DNA from: Firmicutes bacterium AM31-12AC
GTDB lineage: Bacteria > Bacillota > Clostridia > Lachnospirales > Lachnospiraceae
Direction: 5' to 3'
Assembly (NCBI GenBank): GCA_003480425.1
Contig: QUJA01000032.1
Span: forward strand, 1-30,961
Length of the DNA: 30,961 nt
The translations under genes were made by a program, and so were the position numbers. Below, in pieces: positions 8,136 through 15,778 of this stretch (the first letter of the stretch is position 1; the number at the start of each line of letters is the position of its first letter). Under the pieces are notes generated by a model. The model made no database searches. It saw only the letters and a list, made by a program, of their open reading frames with translations, and had not been told where the DNA came from.

Positions 8136-9977
8136 CTAGCCCTTTTGTACCCTCTTATTTTTTGAATATTTTTCAATTTTATCTGTGATAGCCTTCTCTC
8201 GCTTAATATCTTGTTCGATAAATTCTGCAATATTCTCTAACGTATTTAATATGTTTTCGTAATAATATTCTACATCATCCTCAATACCATCACCAGCGCC
8301 ACCATCTTCATCAAAATCCATATATCCCACCGTAAGTGTCACATGTCCTTTCGATATTATATTTCCGTTCCCATCTTCTATTGATAACGGAATATCCTCC
8401 TGATCACCGGCTTCTACTACTCCTGAAAATTTACCAATATTAAATTGGTAGGTTTCCATTCTGTTATGTATCTCTATCGTATCTCCATATTCAAAATTAT
8501 CTGGTAATCCTTGTTGTTCACTAAGTTTATACAATCTTTCATACGATTTATCTGCCCACAAGTCTATTTCTTCTTTTTCATCAGAAGTCATATTATTTAT
8601 ATCAGTTGGAACTGGGAACCCTTCAATATCTTTCATCCCTAATACCAATTGTTTTATACTGTTACTTTTTTCTGTATCTCTAATAACTGACAAGAACTCG
8701 TCATATATACACGCTATATCTTCGTATTCTTGATACAAATCATTAATTTTCTCAAATTTTGCTACTATATCATTCATAAAAGAAGAATCTATTAATTCTT
8801 CATTCAAATAGTCCTCATACTTATCCAACGAGCACAGTCCATACAGGTCTCTCTCTTGATTTATTATATCCATTTCATCATACTCTTCTTCATCTATTTC
8901 GAAACGGTCACGAATGGTATCACCATTTAAAATCACTTTAAATGGAACGATTTTCAAATTATTTTCTTTACGATCTAATTCAATTCTTATTCCAAATCTT
9001 GCCAAATGTTTTTCAAGATTTTTTCTGGTTTCCAAACAATAATATGATCTAGTTTCTGAATCCCACACAGCATTGTCATAATCCTCATAGGAGCACACAA
9101 CATCTATACTTGCTTTACATAATAATGTAGCCCACGCCGTTTCATCTGTGATCTCGTCAATGCTTCTCACACGACTACTAATATCTCTAATTGAAACAAC
9201 CTCCGCATCACTATAATCATATCCACTTTCTATTCCATCACTATCACACGATAACCCATGTACTTCAACACAATCCTCATTCTTTATTTCTTCCTCTATC
9301 TCAGAAATATACCTGCCTATAAGCGAATTAGTTATTCGGACAATTTCTTTATATTCTCGCTCTTGACGATTTATTGCATTATATAATTCACCTAACGATT
9401 GGTAAAATATATGATTTTCAGAATAGCCACAAGCCTTTTTAAACCCTTTATCATCACTTATAATGGCAATTACTTCATCCTCACCAAATCTTTTTCTAAT
9501 TTGATTTGCAATAAATGCGTCTGGAAATTCTTTTCTTTTTTTCTCACTAGATTCAAATGGTGGATTTATAGCAAAATAATCAGAAACTATCCCGTCCAAA
9601 TCCACTAATGACAAATTCAATATCTCTGGATTTAATTTCTCCAAAAATTTTTTCCACATCTTCAGGCTCTTTGTCCTGTATTCTTCTTTATTCAGCATTA
9701 ATAAATCAGTTTCTATCCCAATTTCTTCCAAGAATTTATCCGACACTACATTTATTAGTTCTTTTCGCAGTCCACGAAATGAAGAACAAACTCCATCGCT
9801 CGCTTTTATGATATGTTTTTCTACTTCTTTTAAAACAATGTTACTTAATACAATCTTTATTTTTCCAGCTTTGGCATGATTAACAAGTAAACCTAATGTA
9901 CTATCTTGGCTAAAGTCCAATTTATTAGCATCAAAAATGTTCGTATCTAACGTAACGTATAGTGGATATTTAATCAT
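8136..9977 (-). CDS. Large PIN-domain protein (PIN plus acidic C-terminal region)
   Basis: A 613-aa protein. The first 200 residues form a PIN ribonuclease domain: TLDTNIFD (9-16, Asp11), VLKEVEKH (48-55, Glu51 or Glu53), EFPDAFIANQ (150-159, Asp153) and IISDDKGFKKA (172-182, Asp175/176). The full acidic set is present, so metal-dependent RNA cleavage is plausible. Residues 210-613 are a very acidic, mostly helical extension with a beta segment near 500-555 (GDTIEIHNRMETYQFNIGKF) and no domain that I recognise. The ATG at 9977 has AAGGAG 7 nt upstream; an ATG seven codons earlier lies upstream of that site. It is first in a unit with a HEPN-like and a membrane protein. Stand-alone PIN toxins are about 130 aa, so this is unlike VapC and may be a defence effector. 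Confidence 0.75.
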   Translation of the reverse strand: MIKYPLYVTLDTNIFDANKLDFSQDSTLGLLVNHAKAGKIKIVLSNIVLKEVEKHIIKASDGVCSSFRGLRKELINVVSDKFLEEIGIETDLLMLNKEEYRTKSLKMWKKFLEKLNPEILNLSLVDLDGIVSDYFAINPPFESSEKKRKEFPDAFIANQIRKRFGEDEVIAIISDDKGFKKACGYSENHIFYQSLGELYNAINRQEREYKEIVRITNSLIGRYISEIEEEIKNEDCVEVHGLSCDSDGIESGYDYSDAEVVSIRDISSRVRSIDEITDETAWATLLCKASIDVVCSYEDYDNAVWDSETRSYYCLETRKNLEKHLARFGIRIELDRKENNLKIVPFKVILNGDTIRDRFEIDEEEYDEMDIINQERDLYGLCSLDKYEDYLNEELIDSSFMNDIVAKFEKINDLYQEYEDIACIYDEFLSVIRDTEKSNSIKQLVLGMKDIEGFPVPTDINNMTSDEKEEIDLWADKSYERLYKLSEQQGLPDNFEYGDTIEIHNRMETYQFNIGKFSGVVEAGDQEDIPLSIEDGNGNIISKGHVTLTVGYMDFDEDGGAGDGIEDDVEYYYENILNTLENIAEFIEQDIKREKAITDKIEKYSKNKRVQKG

Positions 9978-10041
9978 ACTTCGTCTCCTTATATACATAA
10001 TGATCCATAGGTGGCTTTAATTCTTTCTTCATATTAACATA

Positions 10042-10080
10042 AAAACAGCAGTACTGTATATTTTTATACATAATACTGCT
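10042..10080 (-). promoter_or_regulatory. Leader hairpin with T-run upstream of the PIN operon (possible attenuator)
   Basis: On the minus strand AGCAGTA and TACTGCT (10080-10074 and 10053-10047) form a stem extended by an inner GTAT/ATAC pairing. It is followed by GTTTTTATG, so it looks like an intrinsic terminator. A TATAAT box lies upstream at 10109-10104 with only a weak -35, so the hairpin would fall inside the PIN operon's leader, 65 nt before the start codon. It may also simply catch read-through from the 236-aa gene. Confidence 0.45.
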
Positions 10081-10163
10081 ATTTTTACTAAAATCTATTT
10101 TTCATTATATCTTGGACAATTTTTTAAAACTCATTTTCAAACATTGACATCCTTGTCATCATC

Positions 10164-10349
10164 ATGTCTTCATCCATATCTAAAACTGCTACCATTGGTG
10201 CTTTCTCGCCAGATATGAATAACACAGTACTCTCTAACCCATCTTATCAAAAATTGCAGAATTTATTATCTGACTGCACCACGCAGGAATTAGAATGGAT
10301 ACTGAAATCTACTCAGCTAACCAAAGAATGTGTCCGTGATATAAAATAA
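10164..10349 (+). CDS. Doubtful 61-aa open frame
   Basis: Reads MSSSISKTATIGAFSPDMNN, then a helical end with CTTQELEWILKSTQLTKE that resembles the last helix of some phage-type regulators. There is no ribosome-binding site before the ATG and no promoter that I can see. Its stop codon overlaps the inverted repeat of the terminator downstream. It is the only plus-strand frame between two minus-strand genes. It may be the tail of a lost regulator gene rather than a gene. Confidence 0.25.
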   Translation: MSSSISKTATIGAFSPDMNNTVLSNPSYQKLQNLLSDCTTQELEWILKSTQLTKECVRDIK

Positions 10350-10410
10350 TAAAACAAGATAACAAAATCGCAGACGATCTGATCTGCGGTCCTTGTTATC
10401 TTGTTTTATT
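10348..10410. terminator. Bidirectional terminator with an 18-bp perfect stem
   Basis: 10348-10365 and 10393-10410 are exact reverse complements (AATAAAACAAGATAACAA), enclosing an inner GCAGA/TCTGC hairpin. The arms supply T-rich runs on both strands. It ends just before the stop codon of the 236-aa minus-strand gene at 10420. Confidence 0.75.
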
Positions 10411-10419
10411 ATGATTTTA

Positions 10420-11130
10420 TCAAAACTTTTTCAGTACAATCTCATTAAATCTTGAAAATTCCGACTCTGTTTCAAAACCTATAGAATTAATATCTAATGA
10501 CAACGTTTCTCCTTCAACATCTGCTGTTTCTATGACCTCACTTATAAAACCAGTTCGTTGTAAACGTTTAAAAACAAAATATACATTTCTATTTGGAAAT
10601 TTATTTTCAAATACCCTACAAAATTCTTTCCAATTCTGGTATATCAGTCTTCCATGATATCTTTGTGCACACTCTTGAAAAAATGCTAAATATTCCAGTT
10701 CTCTAAAGGAAAGCGAATTTATCAGTTCCAAATATTCTTCAAATTCATCTGTTGCTATCTTCTCTCTTTCCATTAAATACCCATTTACCAGTAAATTCCC
10801 ATAATATTTTACTTTATCACCATTTAGCACCTTATTAACTGCATCCCTTGTTTTAGCAAAACTCATAATAAATTCTACATCATTCACCATATCAGGGGTA
10901 ACTATCCCAGCAGGTACATTGCTAATAACCTCTAATAGTTGCTGTTGTTTCTTACTCTGAAAATCTTTCAAAGTGCATTCCAAAGAATCATCTATTAAAT
11001 CTCCAATAATCGGAACTTTTTTAATTGATGAAATAAATGCTGAAATAACCGGATTGTGTTTTATATCAATCACTGTATCCACGTTATAAAGTTCTTGTTT
11101 TGCATTTTCAAATGTTTCTTTTGAATCCAT
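10420..11130 (-). CDS. Uncharacterised 236-aa protein
   Basis: I do not recognise the family. The N-terminal half contains IKKVPIIGDLIDDSLECTLK (36-55) and then a Gln/Lys-rich stretch (KDFQSKKQQQLLEVI). The I-P-I-I-G-x-L-I pattern is seen in several uncharacterised bacterial proteins of about this size that occur in defence islands. The middle is helical (FEEYLELINSLSFRELEYLA). The C-terminal 60 residues look like a winged-helix-like or mixed domain (VYFVFKRLQRTGFISEV). There is no clear transmembrane helix. The ATG follows GAGG with 8-nt spacing, and the gene has its own terminator. It stands between the PIN operon and the IS21 remnant. Confidence 0.6.
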   Translation of the reverse strand: MDSKETFENAKQELYNVDTVIDIKHNPVISAFISSIKKVPIIGDLIDDSLECTLKDFQSKKQQQLLEVISNVPAGIVTPDMVNDVEFIMSFAKTRDAVNKVLNGDKVKYYGNLLVNGYLMEREKIATDEFEEYLELINSLSFRELEYLAFFQECAQRYHGRLIYQNWKEFCRVFENKFPNRNVYFVFKRLQRTGFISEVIETADVEGETLSLDINSIGFETESEFSRFNEIVLKKF

Positions 11131-11165
11131 ATTATCATCCTCACATCGTCAATTTGAATATTCTT

Positions 11166-11229
11166 GTGCGATGAAATCGCACTTCCGGAAATTTGGGAAT
11201 CACCTATGTAATTATGCGAGTTTACTCGC
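11166..11229. repeat. Two small palindromes near the left side of the IS21 remnant
   Basis: GTGCGAT-GAA-ATCGCAC (11166-11182) and GCGAGT-TT-ACTCGC (11216-11229) are perfect inverted repeats in the 245-bp gap between the 236-aa gene's start and the first intact istA codons. They may belong to the left end or promoter region of the insertion sequence, or be operators for the minus-strand gene. No matching copy is seen at the right end of the element. Confidence 0.4.
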
Positions 11230-11285
11230 GTAGTTCTTTATCCAAACCATATACCTCGCACATTGATCTATCATGTTCAGCATCA

Positions 11286-12617
11286 ATGCCAAACTTTGAC
11301 TACATCCGCAAAGAACTTCTGCGGAACAGCGTAAACAAAAAGCTTCTCTAGGTAGAATACTGTGAGGAGTGTCGTATGAGCAGCGAAGAGCCTCTAATGT
11401 ATTCTCAGTTCTGCTACTACATCCAGAAGGATGAAGAAAAACGTAGGGCTACCATGCATATCCCTAGAAAACCAGGTGCACAGATTGAAGTTAACTGGGC
11501 CGGTGATCCTGCCCACATCATTGATCCGGACACCGGAGAAATAACAGATGCATGGATATTTGTAGGTGTATTAACTTACAGTCAGTATGCTTTTGTAAAA
11601 GCATATATGAATGAGAAAACCGACAACTGGATCAAAGCTCATGTCCAGATGTTTGATTTCTTTGGCGGTGTCACACCTATGCTCGTTTCTGATAACTGTA
11701 CAGCTGCAGTGAATTATAAAAAGAGTGACTGGTACAACACTGCCTTAAACACAACTTATCATGAGATGGCAGAACATTACAATCTTGCCATTCTTCCGGC
11801 CAGAGTCCGGAAACCCAAAGATAAACCGAATGTAGAGGGATCAGTAGGAAAGATATCCACATGGATAACAGCAGCCCTTCGCAATGAGCAGTTTTTCTCT
11901 CTTGCGGAATTGAATGCTTCAATCAGTGAAAAACTGGATGCCTACAACGCTCGTAAACTCCAGAAAAAGGAATGTAGCAGACTCAGTTTATTTCTTGAGG
12001 AAGAAATGCCATTACTGGCTCCGTTGCCTGCTACACCTTTTGAACTGGCTGAGTGGAAACAAGCCACCGTCCAGTTTAACTATCACATCGCAGTAGACAG
12101 AATGTTCTACTCTGTGCCTTATCAGTATATCAAAAATAAGGTGGATGTGCGTATAACAGATACACCGGTTGAAATATTTTATAATCACAATCGTATTGCC
12201 TCTCACAGACTACTCTACGGAAGAAGCGGTCAGTATTCTACTGTGGCAGAACATATGCCGCAGAAACACCAGAAATATCTGGAATGGAACGGTGACCGGT
12301 TCCGTAAGTGGGCTGATTCGATTGGAATTAACACAAGCAAGGTTGTCGATGCAATACTTACCTCCGGCAGGATTGAACAGCAATCCTACAGAAGCTGCAT
12401 GGGATTACTGAAACTGGCAGAAAAATATTCGCCAGGAAAACTGGAGCAGGGCTGTGCTAAGGCACTTTCTTATTCCGGTAAACCTAGCTATAAAAGTATC
12501 AAAAATCTATTGGCTGTTGAGAAGAATGTACCTGATACTGAACCCGAAGTATCTCAAGCAGAAAAACTACACGGCATAACCAGAGGAGCCAGATACTATG
12601 GAGCTAAACAATCATGA
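11286..12617 (+). pseudogene. istA: IS21 transposase IstA, 5'-truncated and inactivated
   Basis: Recognisable sequence starts at about 11286 (MPNFDYIRKELLRN) and meets a TAG at 11349-11351 where family members have Trp (KKLL-stop-VEYCEECR). An open frame of 413 codons resumes from the ATG at 11376. The DDE integrase core is visible: PGAQIEVNWAGD (33-44 of that frame), LVSDNCTAAV with the second Asp, and KPNVEGSVG with the Glu. The first catalytic position reads Asn (codon 11493-11495) where IS21 transposases normally have Asp (VDWAGD). The N-terminal DNA-binding part is missing. Truncation, stop codon and active-site change together mean it cannot transpose by itself. Confidence 0.85.
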
Positions 12618-13341
12618 CAAATCAAAGTACAATCGATAAACTTATTGAAATGCGTCTGACTGCTATGGCGGATGCATTCCGCATCCAGATGGATGATCCT
12701 ACAATGAAGGAAGTGCCGTTCGAGGATCGGTTCGGTATGCTTGTTGATGTCGAATACAGCAACCGTAAAAACAATCGTCTGAAAAGGCTGAACTTGAGCA
12801 GCCAGATGCGAGCATTGCAGCAATTGATTATCATTCTGGGCGAAAACTGAACAAAGCATTGATTAATCGCCTGGCAACCTGTGAATACATTACAGAATAC
12901 CGGAACATCTTTATTACTGGAGCAACTGGAAGTGGTAAAACCTACATGGCCTGTGCCTTTGGCATGGAAGCATGCAAGCGCTATTACTCAGTATGGTATG
13001 TACGACTTCCTGATCTATTATTGGACTTACAGGCTGCCAGGGACAATGGAACTTTCTCGACTGCCCTGAAGAAATACACCAAGCCAATAGTACGGATTAT
13101 TGATGAGTGGCTGCTTCTTAAACTGACAGAAGTTGAAGCCAGAAATCTTTTTGAACTGATACATAAAAGACGAAAAAAATCTTCAACGATCTTTTGTTCT
13201 CAGTTCCGTGAAAGTGAATGGTACCAGCCAATCTGTGATGGTGAAAGTACTCTTGCTGATGCCATCATGGATCGTATATCGTATGTTAGTCCGGACAGGT
13301 GGCTCTCGCCACACCGGACTGGCGGCTCTGCCGCACCGTAA
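12614..13341 (+). pseudogene. istB: IS21 helper ATPase IstB, frameshifted and 3'-altered
   Basis: IstB is the AAA+ ATPase that directs IS21 target choice. The first frame (12614-12850) gives MTNQSTIDKLIEMRLTAMAD and correct IstB sequence up to about NNRLKR near 12790. The second frame carries the rest: AELEQPDASIAAIDYHSGRK from about 12792, through Walker A GATGSGKT (near 12920) and IIDEWLLLKL. A small deletion at about 12785-12792 therefore broke the gene. The end also departs from the family: after MDRISY it reads VSPDRWLSPHRTGGSAAP, encoded by GC-rich hairpins, in place of the normal C-terminus. Confidence 0.85.
13288..13334 (+). repeat. GC-rich nested hairpins at the 3' end of istB
   Basis: AGTCCGG (13288-13294) pairs with CCGGACT (13314-13320) and encloses GTGGC-TCTC-GCCAC. 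A second hairpin, GCGGC-TCT-GCCGC (13322-13334), follows at once. This GC-rich block stands out in AT-rich surroundings and supplies the aberrant C-terminus of IstB. Confidence 0.6.
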
Positions 13342-13452
13342 TATTCAGCAAATTCGAACAAAACCTCGAACACCTAGCTTAATGGCATTGCCCAATGCTT
13401 TCCCAGAGGTTCAAATTCAAGTGGTTAGGTTTAAAATTTCTGGAAGTTCACA

Positions 13453-13470
13453 GTCTAACACCAATGGTAG
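13453..13470 (+). repeat. Degenerate dispersed repeat copy
   Basis: GTCTAACACCAATGGTAG differs at two positions from GCCTGACACCAATGGTAG at 2986-3003. It lies between the IS21 remnant and the 279-aa gene. Confidence 0.5.
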
Positions 13471-13491
13471 ATTGTAACAATTCCTGGGAAG

Positions 13492-14331
13492 TTAGCATTT
13501 ATATTCTGTTGCTCTTTCTAATAGCCGTTCAAAACGTTGCAGCTTTTGCTGAACCTCATTCTTATTCATTGTAATTCTTTCTTCCACACTATCATTTTTG
13601 CTAAATTTATGTGTTCTCCCCGCAATATCAACAAGCAATTCGTTATCCTGAATCAGAAAATCCTCTTGCATCCATTGTGGATTAAAATATTCAGAATCTT
13701 TATCAATATAAAAAACCTGTATTCCACAATTCACCTGTTCCTTCATGTGCTGTTCTTTTTTCTTCCAATCTTTTTTTTCAAAAATAAAAATCCGCTGGAT
13801 CGTAACATGCTTCTGATCAATCAGTTCGCTTTGCACCTTCAAATATTCTTTCGTAAAATCATCTTCCCAATAGTCCGGTATAGAACTTACCGCTTTAATA
13901 CTTCCAAATTCTTTTGTATAACTTATTCCTTCTATTCCAAACGTATCATCCGCATGAGGATTTGTAACATGAATACCCGATAAAAGTTCTTGATTATCAG
14001 ACAGGAACTTTTTCATTTTTTCGTCGATCACTCTTTTAAAATACGGATGTTTCACAGTAGTAATCTGATTTGTATAACTGATCTGATTGCTTATCTCCTC
14101 TAATCTGTGTTCCAATTTTAAAAATTCATTATTATAAAATGTTTTATCTTTTTCATATTTTATATACCATTCCACTAATGCTGCAAGCAGGGTAGCTAAA
14201 ATGGTCAGTATAATACCCATTCCCAGATTATCTCTACAAATTATACTAAAAACAATACCAACAACACAAAAAATTAATGTCCATGGTATTTTTTTCAAAC
14301 GTTTCATATTTAGGTTCATATTTTGGTTCAT
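13492..14331 (-). CDS. Two-TM membrane protein with a cytoplasmic alpha/beta domain, unknown function
   Basis: A 279-aa protein whose start follows AAAGGAG. Two hydrophobic helices lie at about 15-33 (IPWTLIFCVVGIVFSIIC) and 36-54 (LGMGIILTILATLLAALVEW). A coiled coil (FLKLEHRLEEISNQISY) leads into a soluble domain of about 190 aa. That domain contains IQRIFIFEKKDWKKKEQHMK, then EQVNCGIQVFYID, then EDFLIQDNELLVDIAG. This strand-helix-strand pattern resembles degenerate phospholipase-D-like or sensor domains fused to membrane anchors, but the HKD motif is not visible. The pattern of membrane anchor plus coiled coil recalls the 207-aa protein in the PIN operon. It is a single-gene unit. Function unknown. 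Confidence 0.6.
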   Translation of the reverse strand: MNQNMNLNMKRLKKIPWTLIFCVVGIVFSIICRDNLGMGIILTILATLLAALVEWYIKYEKDKTFYNNEFLKLEHRLEEISNQISYTNQITTVKHPYFKRVIDEKMKKFLSDNQELLSGIHVTNPHADDTFGIEGISYTKEFGSIKAVSSIPDYWEDDFTKEYLKVQSELIDQKHVTIQRIFIFEKKDWKKKEQHMKEQVNCGIQVFYIDKDSEYFNPQWMQEDFLIQDNELLVDIAGRTHKFSKNDSVEERITMNKNEVQQKLQRFERLLERATEYKC

Positions 14332-14410
14332 ATTTAGGTGCTCCTTTCTGTACCATCAAGTTCTTCATGCTGTCATGATTACTAATGTTGTTTTCATTAC
14401 TTGTACCTCA

Positions 14411-14466
14411 TTTGTAAATACGAATTTATATGTTTATAGAAACTCAATAGTGCCTGACACCAATGT
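14411..14466 (+). repeat. 56-bp repeat, copy B
   Basis: It differs from 6106-6161 at four positions. The 14332-14646 gap that contains it has no supported gene. The gap also holds a degenerate copy of the short motif at 14628-14645 (GGCGCCTAACACACAATG). Confidence 0.75.
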
Positions 14467-14646
14467 TGATTCAAAAAGCATGATTTGTCATCAGATGCAT
14501 ATTCCTGTAAATCTCTATTAAAATGCGTCTTCTTTTCAAATCTATCTTCCTCTTTTCTCAATTTCGCACCGTTAGTCATTAACCTGAGCAGGCACTTGTC
14601 TTAAGTTGACATTAGGTTGACCACATTGGCGCCTAACACACAATGT

Positions 14647-15435
14647 TTAATCAATACAACATTGTGCAAATTCAACCCCAAAGTCTGTAACATATAATAA
14701 CTTCTTTTCACATGTATACTTTTCCCCATCTTCCAATGCTACTGTTTTCAATTGCTGTATTCTCAATGCATTTTCAATCACCGAATAAATTTTATCATCC
14801 AGAATATGTAAATCTTCCGGAATTTCTATAATTTTTAATCTACATAAATTTTCTAAATAACTACTCATATTATCTGGAGCATCGCAGATATCATAATATT
14901 CTTCATCCACTATATTACGCGCAATCATTCGGGCCCCATTACCGTTGCCCATATCCACTTTTAAATTCATCACAGCAATATACTCCTTTGAACTTCTCGG
15001 TAAAATTTTTAATAATTTTGCCTCATCTGGTGTTATTTGTTTTATTATATCAACAAAACTAGGATGAACTCTCCATTTTTTATCTATATTCATCGAAGCT
15101 GCCAAAAGATTGGCATACATATCTCTTAGCACTTCACTGTCAAAACAATATGCAATTTGTTGTATTGCTGGAACAGCAACATAAGGCTCCGGCTCGCACT
15201 GTTTTTCTTCCGGTATCTTTTCTACTTTTTCTTGTAGTGCTTCTGCTGTTAATTGTAAACTTTCCTCTCCATTAATAATCCATTTTTCCCATTTACTTAG
15301 TCCTAACCGTATTGTTCTTGGCAAAAAACTAAGCATTATTCCTACTGGTTTTGCTGATGGTTCTACCACATCTGTATATGCTTTTTTCAAAACGCCGCCA
15401 GATTCTTCCGCTAATTTCCCAATTATTTCGTTCAT
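14647..15435 (-). CDS. Abi-alpha family protein (DUF4393), putative abortive-infection protein
   Basis: A 262-aa protein of the DUF4393/Abi-alpha family. The diagnostic N-terminal part is present: EIIGKLAEESGGVLKKAYTD, EPSAKPVGIMLSFLPR (25-40) and LGLSKWEKWI (44-53). Then come the region around VAVPAIQQIAYCFDSEVLRD, with MYANLLAASM, and the helical HPSFVDIIKQITPDEAKLLK. The C-terminal third (ILDDKIYSVIENALRIQQL and YVTDFGVEFAQCC) looks like a winged-helix-type domain. The family is named for an association with phage abortive infection; the biochemical role is not established. An AAGGAG site precedes the ATG. It is a single gene with about 340 bp of apparently non-coding DNA upstream. Confidence 0.75.
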   Translation of the reverse strand: MNEIIGKLAEESGGVLKKAYTDVVEPSAKPVGIMLSFLPRTIRLGLSKWEKWIINGEESLQLTAEALQEKVEKIPEEKQCEPEPYVAVPAIQQIAYCFDSEVLRDMYANLLAASMNIDKKWRVHPSFVDIIKQITPDEAKLLKILPRSSKEYIAVMNLKVDMGNGNGARMIARNIVDEEYYDICDAPDNMSSYLENLCRLKIIEIPEDLHILDDKIYSVIENALRIQQLKTVALEDGEKYTCEKKLLYVTDFGVEFAQCCID

Positions 15436-15703
15436 ATATTACACGTTCTCCTTAAAACATTTTTTATCTTCTATTGATTTTTATACTCCCTTTGACTGAT
15501 GCCTTCTGCTTTTCGGAATATTCAACTAAAATTGCTGCATAACAACCACTTGTAAATTTTCATTTCAACTCAAAACTGCTGCTCCACAGATTCCATAATC
15601 TATTTCACAGCAGCTTATCTTTCTTTTTCATTTCCCTATATCTATTCCATTAGACACAACCTCTTATATTTTTTCATGAAAGACCTCATACTTTCATATA
15701 TAC

Positions 15704-15778
15704 TCATCCTGCATCCCTACTTTTTAACAATTCTTCATACTTCTTCTGTGCGTTCTCTGTATATTCCTCTTGAATCAT
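15704..15778 (-). CDS. 24-codon frame overlapping the 398-aa stop (lost C-terminus or coupled micro-ORF)
   Basis: ATGA at 15778-15775 joins the TGA of the 398-aa gene to an ATG that opens MIQEEYTENAQKKYEELLKS. The charged helical sequence would be a natural continuation of the upstream protein if one G were added in CAGGGATGA. Alternatively it is a translationally coupled peptide. The rest of the 15436-15774 gap shows no other gene. Confidence 0.3.
   Translation of the reverse strand: MIQEEYTENAQKKYEELLKSRDAG

Larger units (their letters stand above)
11286..13341 (+). mobile_element. Decayed IS21-family insertion sequence
   Basis: Remnants of both IS21 genes lie in the usual order with the usual ATGA overlap (istA stop and istB start at 12614-12617). 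istA lacks its N-terminal HTH region and has a stop codon, istB is frameshifted, and its 3' end is replaced. I could not identify terminal inverted repeats or a target duplication, so the outer limits are only the coding limits. Confidence 0.85.

Noticed and set aside
8136..9998. VapBC-type toxin-antitoxin module
   Set aside because: The PIN protein is several times longer than VapC and no small antitoxin gene lies before it.
11166..11182. Left terminal repeat of the IS21 element
   Set aside because: The palindrome starts with TGTGCGAT-like sequence as an IS21 end might, but no matching inverted copy exists near 13341-13490.
14397..14579. 60-codon minus-strand frame, Lys/Glu-rich at its start
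   Set aside because: It overlaps the 56-bp repeat, has only a weak ribosome site, and its second half does not look coding.
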